Source: Balaenoptera acutorostrata
Lineage: Eukaryota; Chordata; Mammalia; Artiodactyla; Balaenopteridae
DNA length: 64,000 nt
Direction: 5' to 3'
Assembly: GCF_949987535.1 (NCBI RefSeq)
Contig: NC_080074.1
Span: forward strand, 27,735,268 to 27,799,267
The notes under the pieces were generated by a model that was not told the origin of the DNA, made no database searches, and was given only the letters and a program-made list of their open reading frames with translations. Positions 58,195 to 64,000 of the stretch are shown here, piece after piece (position 1 is the stretch's first letter; each line of letters opens with the position of its first letter). The position numbers and the translations under genes are program-made.

Positions 58195-58811
58195 GTCAAG
58201 CACTTTCTTCAGTCCAGATTGATCAGCTCTCACACAATAGAAATTGAGATTTGTCAAATTATTAAGTACTTCCTGAGTATCCAGCATGCTAAATAATGAT
58301 ATCAGAAATATTATGCATTTGCTTTGTAGAAATTGAGTTTTTTCCCACACTTGTGATGACTTACAGCCATATACAGTAGAGAACACTATTCTTTTCCTTC
58401 TCCGATGAGGAGACTGTAGGCCAAAGAAATTGGATGACTAAGATTCCTGGCCTGCAAGTCAGTATCTTTGCTTTTTTCCCTATGCTGTATCTAGTGTTTT
58501 GGTTTACCTGTGTGTAAATGGATTTAAGAAGAAAATAACTTACGCACCTCGGATTCAAGTAGTATGGATTCTGAACATACATTTGAATGTGCTATCATGA
58601 ACATTGATGCATAAGCACTGTAGAAATAAATAGCAGAACCAAGGAAATGAGGATGGCATGCAGCAGGAGCTTTGGACATTATGGTTGTAGTCATCACAGT
58701 TCTGATGTGGGTGCCTAATGACTATATTATATAATTTTACTTTCTAAAAACGAAATAGATCTGAAAGGCATAATATATGTAGCAATGTTACATCAAGAAA
58801 TAAGAATTCTT
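58195..58811. other. UBE2N intron 1, unassigned part
   Basis: A MIR-like fragment (gatgaggagactgtaggcc at ~58403) is possible; otherwise nothing was recognised. Confidence 0.4.
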
Positions 58812-59158
58812 GGGCTTCCTTGGTGGTGCAGTGGTTAAGAATCCGCCCCTGCCAATGCAGGGGACACGGGTTCGAGCCCTGGTCCAGGAAGATCCCACAT
58901 GCCGTGGAGCAACTAAGCCCGTGCACCACAACTACTGAGCCTGCGCTCTAGAGCACGCGAGCCACAACTACTGAGCCCACGTGCCACAACTACTGAAGCC
59001 CACGTGCCTAGAGCCCGTGCTCCGCAACAAGAGAAGCCACCGCAATGAGAAGCCCACGCACCGCAACGAAGAGTAGCCCCCGCCCGCCGCAACTAGAGAA
59101 AGCCCCCGCGCAGCAACAAAGACCCAGTGCAGCCAAAAATAAATAAATTAAAAAAAAA
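58812..59158 (+). mobile_element. Long CHR-type SINE
   Basis: The target duplication gaaataagaattctt lies at ~58797-58811 and 59161-59175. The body is well preserved; one of only two plus-strand copies right of 45 kb. Confidence 0.95.
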
Positions 59159-59175
59159 AAGAAATAAGAATTCTT

Positions 59176-60003
59176 TTTTTTCTATATGAAAGAAATGTAA
59201 TGTATGAAGGACATCAGCATGGATATACAAATTAGGAGATGAATAATAGGGAATCAGTTAACTTCAGCTAAAATCTTAGCAACTTTTAAAAATGCTTCCC
59301 AAGTTTTTTTATTTTAAATATTAAGTAGTCATCTTCAATTTGTAGATTAAATAGGATGTGGGATCACCATAGTCTGAGAGTGGAATCTGTGGCCCTGGCA
59401 TCTCTGGTGACAGAAACCATTAATGTGTGATCGGAAGAAATGGGTAGGTAACTGGTTAAGAGCCCTCAGAGAATCAACAGAAAGCATTCTTTATTATCCA
59501 TTTTTCCAAGAGCTACACCACACTATTCAGGGCATTGTATGTTTGTTAAAATCCTGGATGTAGCTATTCTAAAATCCCCTAGGGATACTTAGGCATAGAA
59601 ATTTTTATAGTTCTGAGTTGGCCTGTAACTCAGATGTTTCTGAATAATTAGGATTAGGCTATAATTTGAAGTATTTTTAGGTATTGGTTTCAGAATCTAA
59701 TGTTGACATATTTTGCTTTTTTTTTTTTAATTGGCTATTTCCTCTTCATATTTTCAAACTCCTTTAGTTTTCAGTATCATCACAATATGTCACTGTCAGA
59801 GGTTTGGTCTGTTTTGGGCAAATCAGTTTTTATTTTTAAAGTCTTTACAATCCAGTGACTGAAGGCACTGTAGTGGAGAAAATACTAGAAAGAAATCTAA
59901 CAAATGTTATCTTTGTGTCTTGAGACTATGGGTGCTTTTTATTTCTTTAGAGCTTTCTAAGATTTCTTTATAGTTTATACTGAGGAAAATGTTATTGCTG
60001 TAA
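59176..60003. other. UBE2N intron 1, unassigned part
   Basis: No exon or clear repeat was recognised. Confidence 0.4.
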
Positions 60004-60016
60004 AGTCACTGTGTGG

Positions 60017-60387
60017 TTTTTTTTTTTTTTTTTTTAGAAATATGGGTACTGCATTGGAGGCATCGTAGCATCTGAAATTATTGCTATCAAGCTTTTTTTT
60101 TAAAAATTAATTAATTAATTTTTTTGGCTGTGTTGGGTCTTCGTTTCTGTGCGAGGGCTTTCTCCAGTTATGGCAAGCGGGGGCCACTCTTCATCGCGGT
60201 GCACAGGCCCCTTACCGTTGTGGCCTCTCTTGTTGTGGAGCACAGGCTCCAGACGCACAGGCTCAGTAATTGTGGCTCACGGGCCTACTTGCTCCGCGGC
60301 ATGTGGGATCTTCCCAGACCAGAGCTCGAACCCGTGTCTCCTGCATTAGCAGACAGATTCTCAACCACTGCGCCACCAGGGAAGCCC
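60017..60387 (-). mobile_element. CHR-type SINE, reverse, with extra 3' sequence
   Basis: The target duplication agtcactgtgt lies at 60004-60014 and 60388-60398. Read on the minus strand, the SINE (60387 to ~60093) is followed by 57 bp of non-SINE sequence (60092-60036) and then 19 A's before the duplication. On the plus strand the poly-T followed by AG at 60036 imitates a splice acceptor. Confidence 0.92.
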
Positions 60388-60559
60388 AGTCACTGTGTTT
60401 TTAGTGACCTTTAAGGACCATTGGGATTACCATCCCCTTTACCCCCTTACTGTGGAGCAGGGGCAAAAGTGGCTTTAGTAAGCTAGTAAGAGCCCAAGGC
60501 CAAATTTCAATCTTCCATAACATTGCGATTTGTCTGCCTTTTTATTATCCATTCATAAA

Positions 60560-60740
60560 ACATGTTTCAGTTCAATTAAATGGACATTTATTGAATGTAT
60601 AGTATATAGTCACTAAGCCAGTAAAAAAGATAGGCATCCCTGTCTGGTGAAAAATAGAGTTGTGAAACAAATTACAGTGAGGTGTGTTATAGAAGAAGGA
60701 ATATCTGGGATTTACCATAGTCTGAGGAAAGGTATCAATA
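60560..60740 (-). repeat. L2 3'-end remnant, reverse
   Basis: Plus strand: tggacatttattgaatgtat, then agataggcatccctgtctg, then aaattacagtgaggtgtg. Confidence 0.65.
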
Positions 60741-60814
60741 TCTGTTGAGGAATGTTTTTGAACTTGAAGAGCAGGGGGGAGAGTGGACACAGGGAGTAGT
60801 AGATATGAAAGCTG

Positions 60815-60885
60815 GAAGGAGAGGGAGAGAGAGAGGGAGAGGGAGAGAGAAAGAGGGAGAGAGGGAGAGAGGAAGAGAAAGAGAG
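60815..60885. repeat. GA-rich simple repeat
   Basis: A (GAGAGG)n-type purine tract of ~70 bp. It creates the overlapping low-complexity Arg/Glu and Ser/Leu frames seen on both strands. Confidence 0.9.
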
Positions 60886-61699
60886 CATGAATACATAATA
60901 TATTCCAGAGATCCATTATGTGTGGTGGATAGTGTCTTATTGTAGTTTAATTACAGGCTTTTGCGTGAGCCCTGTTTAGTAATATAGTTTACCTTAAGAT
61001 GGACTGCCTCTCTGGGGTGGCATATTCCTATCCTTCTCTCCTGGGTCCCTGGATTTGGGGAAGTTCGGGGTTCCAGTGAGAAGGAACTAAAGAGCAGGTG
61101 GAAAATACATTTGAGGTATCACTGCATCAGACCATAACCACTCTAATGTGGGTTTTAAACGATGTTTTTCATTCAGTAAGCCTAGAGATAGAATTATCTT
61201 ACACTTGTTTATATATTAATTTGAATTTTGTGGTTTCCACTAAGCGGAGGGTATTTGTACCTACTTTATTTCCTCACTTGTATTTAGAGAGAATAAGGAA
61301 AAGTGCTTTCCAGTAAAATTCTCCCTACATTTGCACTGCAGTTCTTGCTTTGGCTTTTTTAAAAAAGTCATTTCTTTTCACAGTTGGAGGCACAGTGACT
61401 TACAGCTATAAAGCTTGAAGTTTCTTACCTTTAGCTGTAAAAGAGCTATTACCATTAAGTACATTTTTTTCCCCCCTGAATAAAGTACTCTGTCTACCCT
61501 GTCTTTATTGTTGTGGTTCAGATAAGGGTTAAACTAAAAGTGCTGCAATCTCCGTTCAGGTTCCTGCCACTGACTGTGATTAGAGGTCAGTGAACACTTG
61601 GCCAAACCTTGCCTATTTCTTATCAGAATCTTCCCTTAGTTTAATTGGGCGGGCTGCTGATGTCTTGAGTGGTAGGAAGTAGAAGATATTTTCTGTGAA
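60886..61699. other. UBE2N intron 1, unassigned part
   Basis: Nothing was recognised. Confidence 0.4.
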
Positions 61700-61860
61700 T
61701 ACTGGTCTATAATCTGAGCAGTTAGTTTACAGGTAGTGCATCAGAATTATCTGGGTGTTTATAAATTTAACAGTTGCCAGCCCCAGAATGTTTTTTTGTT
61801 ATGTTTTGTCTTAAGATCTCCAGATGATTTTAGTGTGCACCTTGCAGAAACAATGGCCTA
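61700..61860. repeat. MER5-like hAT DNA transposon remnant
   Basis: Text: ggtagtgcatcagaattatct, then gccagccccagaatg, then tctccagatgattttagtgtg. Confidence 0.65.
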
Positions 61861-61929
61861 GTATATATATGCTTGGCTTCAATGCAAAGTTGGGTAGAAT
61901 CTGGTGGAACTAAAATCATACATAAAGCC

Positions 61930-62140
61930 AGTAGTTTCTCATATATAGAAAACAAAAGCATCAGTGGGAACACCAAAGATGTGACATTCTGGATGGGGAA
62001 ACCCTCCAAGTTTGGTTTAGGGAAAGAGGTTTTTAGGGAGGTGACATTTGAGCTGAATTTTGAAAGATAAGTAGAAAAGCGGGGTTGGGGGAGAAGAATG
62101 TCATTCCAGGTTAGACATATCAAACTCTAGGAAGATATTT
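61930..62140 (-). repeat. L2 LINE remnant, reverse
   Basis: Plus strand: gggaggtgacatttgagct, then gaattttgaaagataagtag, then gtcattccaggttag. Confidence 0.75.
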
Positions 62141-62229
62141 GAGCAGTGCTAAAACTGTAACATGAGTCAGCACTTCTTCGCTTGGACCACAGACACTTCA
62201 AATGCAGTCTTTTAATTTGAAAGAGTTTT

Positions 62230-62780
62230 TTTCCTTTAGAAGTGTAATTCATGGATATATAGTCATTACTAAAAAGTCAATATACAAACTGTTACAAACT
62301 AAAAATAATCAAGTAATACATATGATTTCCCCTTCACTTTCTTTTGCTATTCCAGTCTCCATTTCATAGAAAAAATGCTAAAATCTTACTGAATATGAAA
62401 GGAAAACCAAAATGCTTCATTTTTGGGGGATACAAATCACATATAAAATTCACCTTTTAAAATGTACAATTCAGTGGTTTTAACATTCACAAAGTTGTGC
62501 AACTATCACCGCTTTCTAATTCCAGAACTTGTTCATCATCCAAAGAAGACACCCTCTACCCTTTAGCAGTCCCTCTCTGTCCCTACTCCCTCAACCCCTG
62601 GCATCCGTACAGCTACTTTCTCTATGGATTCACCTATTCTGGACATTTCATATAAATGGAATCATACAATACAGCTTTTGGTGTCTGACTTCTTTCACTT
62701 AGCATGTTTTCAAGGTTCATCCATATTGTAGTATGTATCAGTACTTCATTCCTTTTTAACTTTTTTTAGCTGAAATTTTT
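62230..62780 (-). repeat. Old L1 3' UTR remnant, reverse
   Basis: Plus strand: acaattcagtggttttaaca, then gtgcaactatcaccgctttc, then acctattctggacatttcat and gttcatccatattgtagtat. This is the reversed order of a common old mammalian L1 3' UTR. Confidence 0.7.
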
Positions 62781-62993
62781 CTAAGTAAATACTTTTAAGA
62801 AATTACAATGCTGAATGAAGCAAAGCAGAAATTTTAGCAGGTAAATCTCTATTGGTTCCCATAAAACTAATAACATTTGCAACCTGCATTGCTTTCTAAC
62901 GTTTAAGAAGTATCCTTTAGCCTTGTGAGCCATTATTATTATTTTTTAAATTGTCAGCAGCCAGTAAATTTTTATCATTAAAGATTGGATTTG

Positions 62994-63101
62994 GGGAATT
63001 CTTTGGCAGTCCAGTGGGCACTTTCACCACCGGGCCTGGGTTCAATCATTGGTCACGGAATTAAGATCTCGCAAGCTGCACAGCACGGCCAAAAAAAAAA
63101 A
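62994..63101 (+). mobile_element. Short CHR-type SINE
   Basis: It has a mutated head (ggaattctttggcagtccag), a B box with substitutions (gggttcaatcattgg), the end cagcacggcc and an A tail. Duplications are aaagattggatttg (62980-62993) and aaagattggttttg (63102-63115). Confidence 0.92.
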
Positions 63102-63354
63102 AAAGATTGGTTTTGATTGCTGGAGAATGAAAAATTTGAGCCAATTCTGGTGAATAATGGGTAGGAACAGCCTTGACTTTTATTTTTGTCTTAAGTATTA
63201 AGAAACTTTGTGACCTTGGCCAACTCACTTTTTCTGGGCCTCCGTTATTTCTAATTCCTTTTTAAAAACTTCTCGTTGAGACAAAGCCATGATCATTTAA
63301 TCCTGGAACTGACTTTCCTTTTTGGCTTTTAAATTGACTTTAAACAATTCTCAA

Positions 63355-63377
63355 AAAACAACAACAACAACAACAAC
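63355..63377. repeat. (AAC)n microsatellite
   Basis: About seven aac units following a short A run. Confidence 0.9.
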
Positions 63378-63499
63378 CCAGGACAAATGCTGAGTAGTAG
63401 CAGTATTCTGAAATTTTGAATAGCTTTCCAGTATAGCTAATATGAAGGCCTGTATCCTATCTGCTATGATAGTTTTAAAGCCTTTAAATGTTCATGTTC

Positions 63500-63960
63500 T
63501 CTTGGGGTTCAGACCTTGGACCTTTTCTCATTATATATTCTCCTGAACACATTTATTCATTTTCTTGGCTGCAGTCAGCATTGATCAATGATTCCAAAAT
63601 CTAGTGGTGAGTTTCAGGTCTCTCCAAGTGCCTACTTTTTATCTCCACTTAGATGTCTTGCAGACGTTTTAAAATCAACTTTATTTTACAGTGGAATGTA
63701 TTCATTTTGCTGTCTCCCCCTCCCATGCATTAGTACTTCTGGTGTTTCTTTTCTTTATTAATTACATTAACATTACCCAGTTGCCTACAGTTTACTTCTG
63801 TTTCCTCTTCTCTCCTCCCCACTCTTCTCTCTTAGACATTCAGTCATAAGCCGACTGAACCTTAGAAATGCCTGTCCTTCTCCTAACCCATTCCTGTCTC
63901 CCATCCTCTCAGGCTCTTACCCTCTCCTGCACATTTTTGCAGTAATCGGAGAACAAATCT
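63500..63960 (+). repeat. L2 LINE remnant, forward
   Basis: Text: ttggaccttttctcattatat, then atgattccaaaatctagtgg, then tttatctccacttagatgtc and ttgcagacgttttaaaatc, in L2 order. A short (AC)n-rich stretch lies at ~63975-63990. Confidence 0.65.
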
Positions 63961-64000
63961 TCCTGTCTTCGCTTACACACACACGCACGTGCTGTTTCCC

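Noticed and set aside
60017..60092. Apparent splice acceptor (poly-T plus AG) and short open exon in UBE2N intron 1
   Set aside because: The poly-T is the complement of the tail of a minus-strand SINE insertion enclosed by a target duplication; the translation does not match UBE2N exon 2.

Overview
The window is nuclear DNA of a cetartiodactyl mammal, almost certainly a cetacean. The evidence is 27 copies of the tRNA-derived CHR-type SINE of whales and hippos (5' head cttccctggtggcgcagtgg), together with cetartiodactyl-type L1 copies and the general mammalian background of L2, MIR and MER5-like repeats. No ruminant BovB/ART2 or pig PRE1 elements were seen. There are no bacterial-style operons, CRISPR arrays, rRNA genes or free-standing tRNA genes.

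Two divergently transcribed housekeeping genes can be read. MRPL42 (mitochondrial large-subunit ribosomal protein mL42) lies on the minus strand. Its CpG-rich promoter is near 35.0 kb, and four consecutive coding exons are at 33314-33245, 29025-28962, 27761-27677 and 22051-21888. These join in phase into 127 codons plus two bases. The last ~14 codons and the stop were not found and probably lie beyond coordinate 1. UBE2N (Ubc13) lies on the plus strand. Its CpG-island promoter covers ~51.7-52.2 kb, its first coding exon is 52212-52241 (MAGLPRRIIK), and everything to the right is intron 1. The pair matches the mammalian MRPL42/UBE2N neighbourhood (human 12q22, from memory).

Layout: 0.3-1.5 kb is reverse L2. 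3.05-11.5 kb is an old L1 carrying nested later insertions (L1 fragments, SINEs, a solo class I ERV LTR). 12.9-18.4 kb is a nearly full-length but inactivated L1 with a 15-bp target-site duplication and an apparent 3' transduction. 18.9-21.3 kb holds an L1 tail, SINEs and L2. 21.9-35.0 kb is MRPL42. 35-51.7 kb is the intergenic spacer, made largely of L2, MIR, LTR remnants and SINEs. 51.7-64 kb is the UBE2N promoter, exon 1 and part of intron 1.

Both promoters carry a ZNF143/THAP11-type ACTACATTTCCC motif, a possible shared housekeeping control. No new protein-coding system was found. The most unusual structures are retrotransposition products: an L1 3' transduction, two SINEs with extra non-SINE sequence inside their target-site duplications, SINE subfamilies with internal duplications, and an apparent poly(A)-only insertion beside MRPL42 exon 2. 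All calls come from reading the sequence and from memory of repeat families; no database search was run. Repeat boundaries without a stated target-site duplication are approximate.
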